This document shows positions 50,511 through 59,623 of a stretch of 64,000 nucleotides of DNA, one piece after another. The position numbers and the translations under genes are program-made. The stretch spans positions 2,372,001 to 2,436,000 of the forward strand of contig NZ_CP150203.1 of NCBI RefSeq assembly GCF_037969725.1, in the 5' to 3' direction. The notes beneath the pieces are model-generated. The model was not told the DNA's origin, searched no databases, and was given only the letters and a program-made list of their open reading frames with translations. Source of the DNA: Paenibacillus sp. FSL W8-0426. GTDB lineage: Bacteria > Bacillota > Bacilli > Paenibacillales > Paenibacillaceae. Each line of letters opens with the position of its first letter. The first letter of the stretch is position 1.

Positions 50511-51530
50511 ATGCAGAGGCGGTTACAGTGGGGTGTGCTGGGCGCATCCACGATTGCAAAAAACGCGGTGATGCCTGCGATCCAGCAGTCCGAACGCGGC
50601 GAAGTGCTGGCATTGGCCAGCCGCAGCTTGGAAAAGGCCAAGGCCGTTGCGGAAGAGTTGAACATTGCGAGGGTGTACGGCAGCTATGACGAGCTTATTG
50701 CGGATCCGGATATTGAAGCCGTGTATGTCCCGCTGCCAAACCATCTGCACAAGGAATGGACGATCAAGGCGGCGGAGGCCGGAAAACATGTATTATGCGA
50801 GAAGCCGGCCGCTCTCACTGCGGAGGAATCCATGGAAATGATCGAGGCCTGCCGGAAGCATGGGGTGTTATTTGCCGAAGCGATCATGTACCGATATCAC
50901 CCCAAGCACAGGAGGGTGGAAGAGATTATTGCCAGCGGAGAAATCGGGCGCGTGCGCGCGATCCATGGCAATTTTACCTGCAATTCGGCAGATGATAAAG
51001 ACAACGTCAGGTTCAAAGCGGAGATGGGCGGAGGCTCGCTGTTCGACCTGGGGGTATACCCCATATCCGCAGCGCGGATGTATCTTGGGCAGGAGCCCGA
51101 AGCTGTTACCGTAAATGCGTTTTTTTCGGAGGAACATGGCGGTGTGGACATGATGGCCTCCGGGCTTGTCGAGTTTCCGGGTTCCGTTTCGCTGACGTTC
51201 GACTGCGGCCTATGGGCATCAGGAAGAGCCGAAATGGAAATCCTCGGTACGGAAGGGCGGATTGAACTGCCCAAAGTGTTCGGTTGGGAAAACAGCGACA
51301 TTCCGCCGCAAATTATTATACATTTGGATTCCGTCAGCCGCGAGGAGCGGGTGTCCGTGTCCAACTCTTACGTATTGCAGGCAGAAGCTTTTGCCGACGC
51401 GGTCCTTGACGGTAAACCGTTGCCGTTTACGCCGGAAAACACCATCAACAATATGCGTGTGATCGAAGCGTGCTTGCAGTCGGCCCGTACCCGGCAGCGA
51501 ATCGTTCTGGACAGCCCGAATGCAAAATAA
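50511..51530 (+). CDS. Gfo/Idh/MocA family oxidoreductase
   Basis: A 339-residue NAD(P)-dependent oxidoreductase: Rossmann motif GVLGASTIAKNAV, the EKP motif in VLCEKPAAL, and the C-terminal GFO_IDH_MocA domain. Substrate is probably a sugar, inositol or deoxy-sugar derivative. An ATG at 50505 overlaps the RTP-like stop; ATG 50511 has better spacing from AAAGGAAG. Tight coupling with the RTP-like gene is unexpected for a fork-arrest factor. Confidence 0.88.
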   Translation: MQRRLQWGVLGASTIAKNAVMPAIQQSERGEVLALASRSLEKAKAVAEELNIARVYGSYDELIADPDIEAVYVPLPNHLHKEWTIKAAEAGKHVLCEKPAALTAEESMEMIEACRKHGVLFAEAIMYRYHPKHRRVEEIIASGEIGRVRAIHGNFTCNSADDKDNVRFKAEMGGGSLFDLGVYPISAARMYLGQEPEAVTVNAFFSEEHGGVDMMASGLVEFPGSVSLTFDCGLWASGRAEMEILGTEGRIELPKVFGWENSDIPPQIIIHLDSVSREERVSVSNSYVLQAEAFADAVLDGKPLPFTPENTINNMRVIEACLQSARTRQRIVLDSPNAK

Positions 51531-51581
51531 GCGGCATTCTGCGCCAGCAGGCGGATGCCCATTCCTGAATGTCAGAAAGGT

Positions 51582-51612
51582 AGACTCCATTCCTTGCGAT
51601 GCGAGTCTTTTT
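51582..51612 (+). terminator. Terminator of the oxidoreductase gene
   Basis: AGACTC (51582-51587) pairs with GAGTCT (51603-51608), followed by a T-rich run (TTTTCTTTT). Confidence 0.7.
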
Positions 51613-51660
51613 CTTTTGGTTATCAAAATATCTAAAAATTTACAAATAAATCTATTTATG

Positions 51661-51693
51661 TTGACCTTTCTCCCTAAATGGCGTGATATAAAT
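51661..51693 (+). promoter_or_regulatory. Promoter of the barnase-like gene
   Basis: TTGACC (51661-51666) and the AT-rich box GATATAAAT (51685-51693), spacing 18 to GATATA, about 100 nt before the start. An AT-rich stretch lies just upstream. Confidence 0.45.
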
Positions 51694-51787
51694 GATTTTG
51701 GAAGAACTTGTCTATAGTCATCTTGTCAAAGGCAAAACGGCTAAAGCAGTTCTTTCATTTCAATCAAACCGAGGGAGGCTGGTCACA

Positions 51788-52228
51788 ATGAAAAAGTTTT
51801 GGTCCACCGTTTTGCTTGCCGTCATGTTTACATTTGTGTTTCTGACGGGAGCACAGTTCGCCCCGGCTGCGCAGCAGAAAGCATCGGCAGCCACATGCAC
51901 GATCATCAACACGTTTAACGGCGTAGCAAACTATTTAAGCGCCAACGGCACGTTACCGTGCAACTTTATTACCAAATCGCAGGCGACAGCACTCGGCTGG
52001 GTAGCATCCAAGGGCAATTTGGCCGTGGTGGCGCCGGGAAAAAGCATTGGCGGCGACGTGTTCAGCAACCGGGAGGGCAAATTGCCTTCAGCCAGCGGAA
52101 GAGTTTGGCGCGAAGCGGATATCAATTACACCTCGGGCTTTCGCAATGCAGACAGAATCGTGTATTCTAATGATGGCTTGATCTACAAAACGACGGATCA
52201 TTACGTCACGTTTACGCGAATGAAGTAA
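51788..52228 (+). CDS. Secreted barnase-type ribonuclease
   Basis: A 146-residue guanyl-preferring RNase homologous to B. amyloliquefaciens barnase. Signal peptide about residues 1-35 (basic KK, then hydrophobic VLLAVMFTFVFLTG). Catalytic residues Glu109, Arg123 and His138 occur with the exact spacing of barnase Glu73/Arg87/His102, in WREADINY, DRIVYS and TTDHYVTF. Two Cys in the mature part (Cys37, Cys58) are absent in barnase. ATG at 51788 has GGGAGG upstream. The barstar gene follows by 15 nt. Confidence 0.95.
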   Translation: MKKFWSTVLLAVMFTFVFLTGAQFAPAAQQKASAATCTIINTFNGVANYLSANGTLPCNFITKSQATALGWVASKGNLAVVAPGKSIGGDVFSNREGKLPSASGRVWREADINYTSGFRNADRIVYSNDGLIYKTTDHYVTFTRMK

Positions 52229-52243
52229 AGAAAGGAAGAGACG

Positions 52244-52519
52244 ATGGGTAGCGTTATTTTGGATGGAACCCAATTTTCCACGAGCTCGGAGCTGCATGAA
52301 CAATTGAAGACGAAATTGAAGCTGCCGGATTTCTACGGTGCGAATCTGGATGCGCTGTGGGATGGATTGACCGCCATGGCAGAAATGCCGCTCGAACTCA
52401 AATGGGTAAATTACGGCATCAGCGAGCAGCGTCTTGGTGCCGATGCCGAACGGTTTCGCAGCCTGATGGAGGAGGCCGAACAAGAGTTGCCCGATTTTAG
52501 ATTTCTGGTTGAAGACTAA
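52244..52519 (+). CDS. Barstar-type ribonuclease inhibitor
   Basis: A 91-residue barstar homologue. The barnase-binding helix is conserved: YGANLDALWDGLTAM, containing Asp36, Trp39 and Asp40 (barstar Asp35, Trp38, Asp39). It protects the producer from intracellular barnase. ATG at 52244 has AAAGGAAGAG upstream. Directly linked to the barnase gene, unlike the unlinked pair in B. amyloliquefaciens. Confidence 0.95.
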   Translation: MGSVILDGTQFSTSSELHEQLKTKLKLPDFYGANLDALWDGLTAMAEMPLELKWVNYGISEQRLGADAERFRSLMEEAEQELPDFRFLVED

Positions 52520-52598
52520 TCGTTTGAAAAGCAAAGCAGGGCAACGCAATATTTTCGGTTCCAAACCAATATGGCTCGATGGAGCATGAAGCGAATGG

Positions 52599-52631
52599 AC
52601 AGACCTTTGGAGGACAAGGGTCTGTTTTTTT
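52599..52631 (+). terminator. Terminator after barstar
   Basis: ACAGACC (52599-52605) pairs with GGTCTGT (52619-52625), then a run of T. Confidence 0.85.
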
Positions 52632-52690
52632 GTTTGCCTTAGTTCGTATTGGCTGCGGCAGGGATCGTTAAATTTTTTTTCACGAAGGGG

Positions 52691-52735
52691 TTGAACTTTC
52701 ATGAATTACCATTAAAATAAAATTAACATTAAAAT
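52691..52735 (+). promoter_or_regulatory. Promoter of MFS gene with repeated AT box
   Basis: TTGAAC (52691-52696), 16-nt spacer, TAAAAT (52713-52718). ATTAAAAT occurs twice (52711-52718 and 52728-52735), the first overlapping the -10; these may be binding sites of the ArsR-like protein encoded downstream. Confidence 0.6.
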
Positions 52736-52760
52736 TATTTTCACGTTGAAGGGTGGATGT

Positions 52761-54050
52761 ATGATGAGTGAGAGCACGGTGGTGCAAAAACAAGGTATTT
52801 TCGAGTTGCTGCGAAATCGCTCATATGCGCAATTCATGCTGGCAAGGACCATTTCCAGGTTTGGCGATTCGGTAGACTCCATCGCATACGGCTGGATGGT
52901 ATATCTGCTCACAGGCTCCAAACTGTTGATGGGCACGCTGATGGCCGTGAACTTTTTGCCCAACATTCTGTTTGGTCTGTTTGCCGGGGCGATGGTAGAT
53001 CGGATGTCTCCCCAAAAAGTCATCATGCTGGCGTACGCCGGCAGGGGAACGCTGGTAGGTTTGACGGCACTGTTGTTTAGTCTCGGTGAACTGCAAGTAT
53101 GGCATCTGTTTGTCATGACCGTGCTCGTTTCGCTGCTTGAATGTTTTGCCACTCCTGCCGAGACGTCCAGCGTTCCCCGATTGCTGCCTCCCGGTCTGCT
53201 GTTGTCCGGAAACGCATTGTCCTCATCCATTGCGCGCATGTCAGAGCTTGCCGGCATCGCCGCGGCCGGTGCCCTGATCGCCGGAGCCGGCATCGCGTGG
53301 ACCCTATGGATTGATGCGGCCTTGTTCGGGGCCAGCGCTTTCTTCATGGCCAAGGTGGTATTTCCGGGTATTCGGCCCGATGTGGTTCTTGAAGACACGA
53401 GTGAACCAGGCGAAGCCGCCGCTCCCCACGGCAGTCTTTTCTCCGAAATTATTGAAGCATTTCGCTTTTTGCGCACGATTCCCGTCCTTTTAATGACCTC
53501 CTTCCTGTTTGCTTTCGTCAATTTTTGCTTAATGCCCTTTAATGTGCTGCGCACGCCTTATGTGACTGAAATATTGAATGCCGGGGCCGGCGGATTAAGC
53601 CTGCTGAGCGGAATGATGGTTGCAGGCATGGTACTGGGCGGGTTGTGGCTGACGAACTGGGGTTCCAATTACCGCAAAAGCCTGCTGGTCATCCTCGGCA
53701 TTGTAATGCTTGGGCTCAGTTATGCAATGACCGCGCTGCCTGCCTATATCGGGCAGTATCCGCTGGCTGTGGCGGCCGTTTTCGCTTTGCTGATGGGCTT
53801 CGGCATTCCGCTGGCCACCACGCCGCTGGCTTCTTACATGATGGAGGTGACGCCTTCCGGCATGCTTGGCCGAGTGTCGGCGTTTCAAAGCATGCTGTGC
53901 CTCAGCGCTGTTCCCCTTGGAAGCTTGCTCTCCGGAGCCATCGCCGAGTGGGTGCCTATGCCCATCCTGTTTATCGGCTTTGGCGTCGCAATGGCATTGT
54001 CTGCGGCAGGGCTCATCATGAGCCCTACGTTCCGCCGTGTTTTGAAGTAG
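52761..54050 (+). CDS. MFS transporter
   Basis: A 429-residue major facilitator with about 12 transmembrane helices (for example LMGTLMAVNFLPNILFGLFA, VAAVFALLMGFGIPLATTP). The loop after helix 2 (AGAMVDRMSPQKV) fits the MFS motif A region, as in the MFS_3 multidrug/enterobactin-exporter-like group. Cargo unknown. ATG at 52761 is preceded by AAGGGTGG. It is followed by an ArsR-like regulator gene, probably its controller. Confidence 0.88.
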   Translation: MMSESTVVQKQGIFELLRNRSYAQFMLARTISRFGDSVDSIAYGWMVYLLTGSKLLMGTLMAVNFLPNILFGLFAGAMVDRMSPQKVIMLAYAGRGTLVGLTALLFSLGELQVWHLFVMTVLVSLLECFATPAETSSVPRLLPPGLLLSGNALSSSIARMSELAGIAAAGALIAGAGIAWTLWIDAALFGASAFFMAKVVFPGIRPDVVLEDTSEPGEAAAPHGSLFSEIIEAFRFLRTIPVLLMTSFLFAFVNFCLMPFNVLRTPYVTEILNAGAGGLSLLSGMMVAGMVLGGLWLTNWGSNYRKSLLVILGIVMLGLSYAMTALPAYIGQYPLAVAAVFALLMGFGIPLATTPLASYMMEVTPSGMLGRVSAFQSMLCLSAVPLGSLLSGAIAEWVPMPILFIGFGVAMALSAAGLIMSPTFRRVLK

Positions 54051-54169
54051 GGGAGAACCGTGAAACAACCATGAGTATCTGCAGCAAGCCTTTTGACCGC
54101 CTGCGCTTTCAAACGCTATAATGGTAGGAGATTGGAAGACACCAGGTACCCGGAAAAGAGGTTACAGGT

Positions 54170-54850
54170 ATGCAGCGGAAAGTGTTATCAACCATAGAGG
54201 AAGTCAAAATATACTCTGATCCTTACCGGATGCAGATCTTGAATATGTATAACAAACAAGGCCGTCCGTCCACCGTCAAGGAAATCGCGGATCTCATGGG
54301 CGAGGTACCCGCCAAGGTGCATTACCATGTGAAAAAACTCGAATCCATCGGCCTGCTCAGCATGGTTTCGACGCGCGAAATCAACGGTATCATCGCCAAA
54401 TATTATGAACCGTTCAAAGGGGAAATCCATCTGCGGCATGAGGACGAGGAGAATTCACCCCTGAAACAGGTGTTTCGTTCCGAAGCGATGAAGCTGCTCA
54501 ATGAAATGTACGAACAGAGCCGCCGACGGTTTATGAAACAGGCGGAGCATGGCGAAGACATGTTTGGGCAAATTTCGGACATGGCGCTGTACGGAACCCG
54601 GGAAGAGATGGAGCAGCTTTTTAAGGCAATCACGAAACTGTGCGAACCGTATGCTGAAAAAGGAAAGCGGGGAGAACAGCAAGCATTCCAATTGTTCGTA
54701 ACCGTGTCCGAACAGATGGAAGATGCTCCATCGGCGGGTAGCGACGATGTCGAACCTCAAGGGAAGGGCGAGCGTAAATCCCGCTCAGGTTCTCAAGATT
54801 CAGGCCATGCCGGGACTCGGTCAGCAGCGTCCGCGAAAAGGAAAAGGTAA
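54170..54850 (+). CDS. ArsR-like winged-helix regulator
   Basis: A 226-residue regulator with an N-terminal ArsR-type winged helix (IYSDPYRMQILNMY; VKEIADLMGEVPAKVHYHVK). The middle is helical; the last 40 residues are disordered and rich in Ser/Arg/Lys (ending SAASAKRKR). It starts 120 nt after the MFS gene and probably controls it; the ligand is unknown. ATG at 54170 follows AAAAGAGG. Confidence 0.82.
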   Translation: MQRKVLSTIEEVKIYSDPYRMQILNMYNKQGRPSTVKEIADLMGEVPAKVHYHVKKLESIGLLSMVSTREINGIIAKYYEPFKGEIHLRHEDEENSPLKQVFRSEAMKLLNEMYEQSRRRFMKQAEHGEDMFGQISDMALYGTREEMEQLFKAITKLCEPYAEKGKRGEQQAFQLFVTVSEQMEDAPSAGSDDVEPQGKGERKSRSGSQDSGHAGTRSAASAKRKR

Positions 54851-54929
54851 GGCATCGATGTTTCAAGCTCATTCGGTCTGCCAGTCACCGCCCGAAAATG
54901 AAAGCAAAACCAGATCGAATGGCATGACC

Positions 54930-54953
54930 AAAAGCCGCCTGCGGGCGGCTTTT
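54930..54953. terminator. Bidirectional terminator
   Basis: AAAAGCCGCC (54930-54939) pairs perfectly with GGCGGCTTTT (54944-54953), between convergent genes. Confidence 0.85.
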
Positions 54954-55073
54954 GACGGTTTAGCTTTTGGGTGCTTCCGGGTGCGGGTCATCGCGGTTCA
55001 TCGGCAGGGTGTTGCGCTGCAGATGCGAAATGGCCTAGCTGCGATAAATAGTGGGGGAATGAACGGACTAATG

Positions 55074-55640
55074 TTACAGGTTCTCCTCGCGGTTTGCACT
55101 GCCGCGTCCCGGCACGGTTGTCTCCGAATCGGACGTTCCGTATTCGCTGACGGCTTCCCAAGCGTCTGCATGATCAAACTTGCCTGCATGGCGCTGGCGT
55201 GCTTGTCCGGCGCCCCTTGGAGGCAAGGTCATGACATCTTCTTCGACAGGTCGGTCGCTGCTCAGCTCCCGGCTGGGGGTGTCATCGATGCAATAAGCGG
55301 TATATGGGATGGCCTCCAGCCGTTCGTAGGGAATATCTTTTCCGCAGATGATGCAGGTGCCGTACGTTCCGTCGTGCATTCGTTCCAGCGCTGCGTTGAT
55401 CTGGTCGAATTCGTCCGCAAGCGTCTCGTCCACGGCCAGGTCGCGACTGCGCTCGAAGGTTTCGGTACCCGCGTCTCCAGGGTGGTTGTCATAGGATGAC
55501 AGTTCTCCTGTGGAATCCTTCAGCGACTCTGCGGGAGCCCCATCCTCCATGCTTGAGGCGAAATGGCGCTGCAGGTTCTCACGTTGTTCCAGGAGCGCGT
55601 TTTTGAGGTTGGACAGCTCGGTTTTCGTCAATGTACTCAT
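55074..55640 (-). CDS. YteA-like TraR/DksA zinc-finger protein
   Basis: A 188-residue protein of the YteA family (YteA is a sporulation-related DksA/TraR-like protein in B. subtilis). An N-terminal helical part (LTKTELSNLKNALLEQREN) precedes the C-terminal finger GTCIICGKDIPYERLEAIPYTAYC; the fourth Cys is missing (C-IDD), so the zinc site is degenerate. It could bind RNA polymerase secondary channel or another partner. ATG at 55640 follows GAAAGGAGC. Confidence 0.85.
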   Translation of the reverse strand: MSTLTKTELSNLKNALLEQRENLQRHFASSMEDGAPAESLKDSTGELSSYDNHPGDAGTETFERSRDLAVDETLADEFDQINAALERMHDGTYGTCIICGKDIPYERLEAIPYTAYCIDDTPSRELSSDRPVEEDVMTLPPRGAGQARQRHAGKFDHADAWEAVSEYGTSDSETTVPGRGSANREENL

Positions 55641-55873
55641 TATGAATGCTCCTTTCAAATGCGTGGTGTAGTTCGTTTTTACCCGAATTTCATGCGGTGC
55701 AATCATGCTGCCTGAATGAGGTTGTCCGTGAATAGCGGCATATCCTGGGCATAATGATGGAGATGATTTTATATCTTTCGAATAATGTGTTATAAAAAAT
55801 ATATAGAGATAATGCCGCTGGTTCCTAGCACAGCCGCATGGGACCGCAGCGCGTTCTAATGGAGGGCGTCGAG

Positions 55874-56251
55874 ATGGATGAACATATGAAACGAAGATTG
55901 GACAAACAAAAACAGCTGTTCAAACAGCTGGGCGTACAGTTGGACGCATTGTCCATACATGAAAAGCAATTCAACTATAAATTGCGCGGCTACGATCCGG
56001 AAGAAGTGGATGCGTATCTGGACATCGTGATCAAGGATTACGAACGCTTCTATGCCAATATTGCCGATCTGATGGACAAATGGCAGGACCAGCAGCTTAC
56101 GATCCGCGAGCTCAAGGCAACGGCCAAACCGGTGGAGGATCCGAACAAAATCGACCGCAAACAGCTTGAAGACATCGTAAAGCAGCTGGAATACAGCGTG
56201 CGCCAATTGAAGCTTAGAGCGCGCCCTGAACAAAATTTGTTTCCGGAATAA
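55874..56251 (+). CDS. DivIVA-domain protein (GpsB-like)
   Basis: A 125-residue coiled-coil protein with a DivIVA/GpsB N-terminal domain: KQFNYKLRGYDPEEVDAYLDIVI is the membrane-binding/curvature motif. About 30 residues precede it, unlike GpsB. It may be a cell division or septum-localised scaffold. ATG at 55874 has GGAGGG 7 nt upstream. It is divergent from the YteA-like gene. Confidence 0.85.
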   Translation: MDEHMKRRLDKQKQLFKQLGVQLDALSIHEKQFNYKLRGYDPEEVDAYLDIVIKDYERFYANIADLMDKWQDQQLTIRELKATAKPVEDPNKIDRKQLEDIVKQLEYSVRQLKLRARPEQNLFPE

Positions 56252-56292
56252 GCAAGCGCAACGGGTTTATCAAACATAAAAGGTGGTTAATC

Positions 56293-56718
56293 ATGAGTAC
56301 TCATTTTTCGGTCAGTGTGCACTGTCTGCTGCTGTTGTCGTGCAGCGCTCCTGAGCGAATGACTTCCGCATTGATTGCGGGGAGCGTCAACACCAATCCG
56401 GTTGTGGTCAGACGCATTATGGGCAGCCTGAAAAAGGCGGGCCTCGTCGATTCGTCCCCGGGAACCCGGGGGTTTTATCTGGCTAAGCCGTCCAGCGAAA
56501 TCACGCTGGCGATGATCTATGAAGCTGCCAAGGACGAGGGGCCGCTATTCCCGATCCACGGCAATTGCAATCCAAACTGCGACGTAGGCATGCGGATCGA
56601 TGGCTTGCTGACGAACCTGTACCGGGTGGCCGAGGAAAAGGTACAGCAGTTTTTTGCCACGATTACGCTGGAGGATATGGAACGTGCCTGTGCGGACAGC
56701 GAAGTCGCGGTCCGGTAA
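56293..56718 (+). CDS. Rrf2-family regulator (YwnA-like)
   Basis: A 141-residue Rrf2 winged-helix regulator of the YwnA type. The HTH contains SVNTNPVVVRRIMGSLKKAGL and the wing is SSPGTRGFYLAK. GNCNPNCDVG near residue 100 gives two Cys that could sense redox or metal, without the IscR three-Cys cluster pattern. Possibly acts on the adjacent phosphodiesterase gene, which begins about 40 nt downstream. ATG at 56293 follows AAAGGTGG. Confidence 0.82.
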   Translation: MSTHFSVSVHCLLLLSCSAPERMTSALIAGSVNTNPVVVRRIMGSLKKAGLVDSSPGTRGFYLAKPSSEITLAMIYEAAKDEGPLFPIHGNCNPNCDVGMRIDGLLTNLYRVAEEKVQQFFATITLEDMERACADSEVAVR

Positions 56719-56757
56719 CCGCTTTGGCCCGGAACCGCATCGAAAGGAGGACAATGC

Positions 56758-57252
56758 ATGAAAATCGTCGTTATTTCCGACACTCACATGCCCGGAAGGG
56801 CAAAGGAATTGCCGCAGCCGCTGCTGGCAGCATTGCCCGAAGCCGATCTTATCCTGCATGCCGGCGATTGGTCGGATTGGAGCGTATATGAACTGTTGAG
56901 CGGATATGCTCCCGTGGAGGGAGTTGCGGGCAACACCGATCCGGGCAGCATCGGGAGAAAGTTGGGATATTCCCGGATTGTGGAGGCGGACGGCTTCCGT
57001 TTTGGACTGGTACACGGCCACATCGGCTCGAAATCGACGGAGGAGAACGCCATTGCCTCGTTTGCCGGGCAGCATGTGGATGCGGTTATTTTCGGGCATT
57101 CGCATATTCCGCTGCTGCGGACGGTGAATGGCCTGCTTGTTTTTAATCCCGGTTCAGCGACGGATCGCCGGCGCCAGCCGCAGTGTTCCTTTGGCATCAT
57201 CCATACGGATGGAGGATCATTGCAGGCCGAGCACGTCTTTTATGATCGGTAA
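56758..57252 (+). CDS. YfcE/MJ0936-type metallophosphoesterase
   Basis: A 164-residue calcineurin-like phosphodiesterase (YsnB-like). Metal-binding residues appear in VVISDTHMPG, HAGDWSD, VAGNTDPG, VHGHIG and FGHSHIP. Substrate unknown, possibly a cyclic or modified nucleotide. ATG at 56758 follows GAAAGGAGG. It follows the Rrf2 gene and is closed by a strong terminator. Confidence 0.9.
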   Translation: MKIVVISDTHMPGRAKELPQPLLAALPEADLILHAGDWSDWSVYELLSGYAPVEGVAGNTDPGSIGRKLGYSRIVEADGFRFGLVHGHIGSKSTEENAIASFAGQHVDAVIFGHSHIPLLRTVNGLLVFNPGSATDRRRQPQCSFGIIHTDGGSLQAEHVFYDR

Positions 57253-57283
57253 TGTTTGTCCATAACCATGCGATGAACCGTGA

Positions 57284-57330
57284 AGCATTCCTTTTTCAGA
57301 AATGATTTCTGAAATGGGGTGCTTTTTTTT
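57284..57330 (+). terminator. Terminator after phosphodiesterase gene
   Basis: AGCATTCC (57284-57291) pairs with GGGGTGCT (57316-57323), with wobble pairs, around an inner hairpin TTTCAGAAAT-GA-TTTCTGAAA, then eight T. Confidence 0.8.
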
Positions 57331-57424
57331 GCTGTATGGGTTTATCTCTGAATGCGCAATCTGGCGCTGCGTTTATCTCTCGTTCATCTGTTTCGCCAAG
57401 TGGGTATGGAGGCGCTTCAAGGAA

Positions 57425-57433
57425 TGCTACAAT
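57425..57433 (+). promoter_or_regulatory. Extended -10 of the sugar operon
   Basis: TGC followed by TACAAT (57428-57433), about 50 nt before the isomerase gene. The -35 is weak (TATGGA), so the extended -10 is the main support. Confidence 0.4.
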
Positions 57434-57481
57434 GCGGGTAAACCTTGATTTGAATACGATTACATAAGGGAGATGAGCAAA

Positions 57482-58405
57482 ATGAAGCTGTCCGTATTTA
57501 CCGTGGCAACCCCGGACATGACGGCAGAACAATTGGCTGCGGCTGCAGCCTCGGCCGGAATCGAAGGGGTGGAGTGGAGATTTCGCGGCATCCCGGAGGC
57601 CGCACGGTCCGAGACGCCTTCTTTTTGGGGAAATAACCGTTGTTCCATCGATCCTGCCCGTTGGGAAGAAGACGTACCTGCATTCCGTGAAGCAGCCATT
57701 CAACATGGCCGGCGTTCCATTGCGCTTGTACCCTACCTGAACTGTGGCGATCTGCCTGCGACCGTGCAGGCCTTTGAGGCAGCTTCTGCGCTGGGAGCTT
57801 CCATGATGCGCGTGGGCGTACCGGGGTACAACCGCCAAACGGCGTATCCAGCGTTGTACGACCAGGCTGTGCGTTATTTGACAAAGGTCCAGGATCTTGC
57901 CAAACAATACAAGGTCAAGGCACTGGTGGAAACGCATCATTTCACGATTGCACCGACGGCTTCGCTCGCCTATCGGCTGGTGGAATCGCTGGATCCCGAC
58001 CATGTGGGCGTACTGTACGATCCAGGCAACATGGTACATGAAGGGTATGAAAATTACCGGATGGGACTGGAATTGTTGGGACCTTATCTGGCACATGTGC
58101 ATGTGAAAAATGCAGGATGGTATCCGGACGCAAAGGAACAGGCCGATGCTGAATCGAACGAGGGAGGGACCACGTCGGCGGCCTCGTTATCGCTTCGGGC
58201 CGGATGGACATCCCGGTGGGCTCCGCTCACAGGTGGGATCGTGGATTGGGTGCAGGTTGTCCGGGATCTTAAAGCGGTCGGATACGATGGATATTACGGT
58301 ATTGAAGACTTTAGCGGAACGTATGCTTCGGCGGAAATGCTTCAGCATTTTGCCGACGTGATGGCAGGCATTGAACGTCAACTGGAGGAGGAAGTGCGAG
58401 TATGA
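57482..58405 (+). CDS. Sugar phosphate isomerase/epimerase (TIM barrel)
   Basis: A 307-residue AP-endonuclease-2-like TIM-barrel isomerase. Metal-binding acidic/His residues are suggested by LVETHHF, YDPGNMVHEG, HVHVKNAGWYPD and YYGIEDFSG. Likely acts with the two following Gfo/Idh oxidoreductases on a sugar or inositol derivative. ATG at 57482 (AAGGGAG, 9 nt) is favoured over 57473. First gene of a three-gene operon; stop overlaps the next ATG. Confidence 0.88.
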   Translation: MKLSVFTVATPDMTAEQLAAAAASAGIEGVEWRFRGIPEAARSETPSFWGNNRCSIDPARWEEDVPAFREAAIQHGRRSIALVPYLNCGDLPATVQAFEAASALGASMMRVGVPGYNRQTAYPALYDQAVRYLTKVQDLAKQYKVKALVETHHFTIAPTASLAYRLVESLDPDHVGVLYDPGNMVHEGYENYRMGLELLGPYLAHVHVKNAGWYPDAKEQADAESNEGGTTSAASLSLRAGWTSRWAPLTGGIVDWVQVVRDLKAVGYDGYYGIEDFSGTYASAEMLQHFADVMAGIERQLEEEVRV

Positions 58406-59574
58406 GCTTAGTGAGAGTAGCGGTGATCGGGATCGGAAATATGGGAGCAGCGCATGCCAGAACGCTTGCTGCAGGAGATGTGCCAGGGGCTGAACTAGCT
58501 GCGGTATGCGATGTCAGGAGCGAAATGGCGGAATGGGTGACCGCGAATCTTCCGTCATCGGTGGCATTTTGGCAAGAGCCGGAGCAAATGATGTCTTCGG
58601 GCACGATCGATGCGGTTATCATTGCTACGCCGCATTACGATCACCCCGAGCAGGCCATTCAGGCGTTCCGCCACGGACTGCATGTCATGATCGAGAAGCC
58701 GGCGGGAGTATATACGAAACAAGTGCGTCTCATGAATGAAGCTGCCGCAGCCAGCGGCAAGGTATTTTCCATTATGTACAACCAGAGGACCAATCCGCTC
58801 TACGTAAAGCTGAAGGACCTGATCTCATCCGGAGAACTTGGCGAGGTCAGACGAACGAACTGGATCATTACGAACTGGTACCGCTCGCAAAGCTATTACG
58901 ACTCCGGCGGCTGGCGTGCGACATGGGCCGGCGAAGGCGGCGGCGTTCTGATCAATCAGGATCCGCATCAGTTGGACCTCTGGCAGTGGACGATCGGCAT
59001 GATGCCTGTCCGCATGCGGGCCTTCTGTGCTTTCGGCAAGTATCGAAACATCGAAGTCGAGGACGACGTGACCGCATATGTCGAGTATGAAAATGGAGCA
59101 ACCGGCGTTTTCGTGACGACGACAGGCGAAGCACCGGGCACGAACCGGTTCGAAGTGAGCGGCGATCGCGGCAAAATCGTCATCGAAGAGGGGAAGCTGA
59201 CGTTCTGGCGGCTGCGTGAACCGGAGCCGGAGTTCAACCGTCGTTACACGGGGGGATTCGGTCAACCGGAATGCTGGAAATGTGAAGTTCCCATTCATGG
59301 AACGGAGTCCGGTCACCCTGGCCTCATTCGCAACTGGATCAATGCGATTCGAAACGGTGAGAAGCTGATTGCTCCGGGCGTGGAGGGGATTCATGGTTTA
59401 ACGTTGTCCAATGCGATGCTGCTGTCTACCTGGACCGATAACTGGGTCGATCTGCCGATCGATGAGGACCTGTTCCATGAACATTTGCAGGCGCGAATCG
59501 CGAATTCGACGTTCAAGAAAGAACAAGTGAGCCGCAGCGCTCAGCCTGCCGACCTTTCACAGACGTTCAAATAA
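58402..59574 (+). CDS. Gfo/Idh/MocA family oxidoreductase
   Basis: A 390-residue NAD(P)-dependent oxidoreductase: Rossmann motif VIGIGNMGAAHA, EKP motif in MIEKPAGVY and the second domain containing GGVLINQDPHQLDLW. Starts with ATG overlapping the isomerase stop (ATGA), with GGAGGAAG upstream. It presumably converts the same substrate series as the isomerase. Confidence 0.9.
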   Translation: MSLVRVAVIGIGNMGAAHARTLAAGDVPGAELAAVCDVRSEMAEWVTANLPSSVAFWQEPEQMMSSGTIDAVIIATPHYDHPEQAIQAFRHGLHVMIEKPAGVYTKQVRLMNEAAAASGKVFSIMYNQRTNPLYVKLKDLISSGELGEVRRTNWIITNWYRSQSYYDSGGWRATWAGEGGGVLINQDPHQLDLWQWTIGMMPVRMRAFCAFGKYRNIEVEDDVTAYVEYENGATGVFVTTTGEAPGTNRFEVSGDRGKIVIEEGKLTFWRLREPEPEFNRRYTGGFGQPECWKCEVPIHGTESGHPGLIRNWINAIRNGEKLIAPGVEGIHGLTLSNAMLLSTWTDNWVDLPIDEDLFHEHLQARIANSTFKKEQVSRSAQPADLSQTFK

Positions 59575-59623
59575 TTGAAGCTGTGGCCACTCTAAATTTT
59601 ACACGCGAAAGGATGGAAACGGT

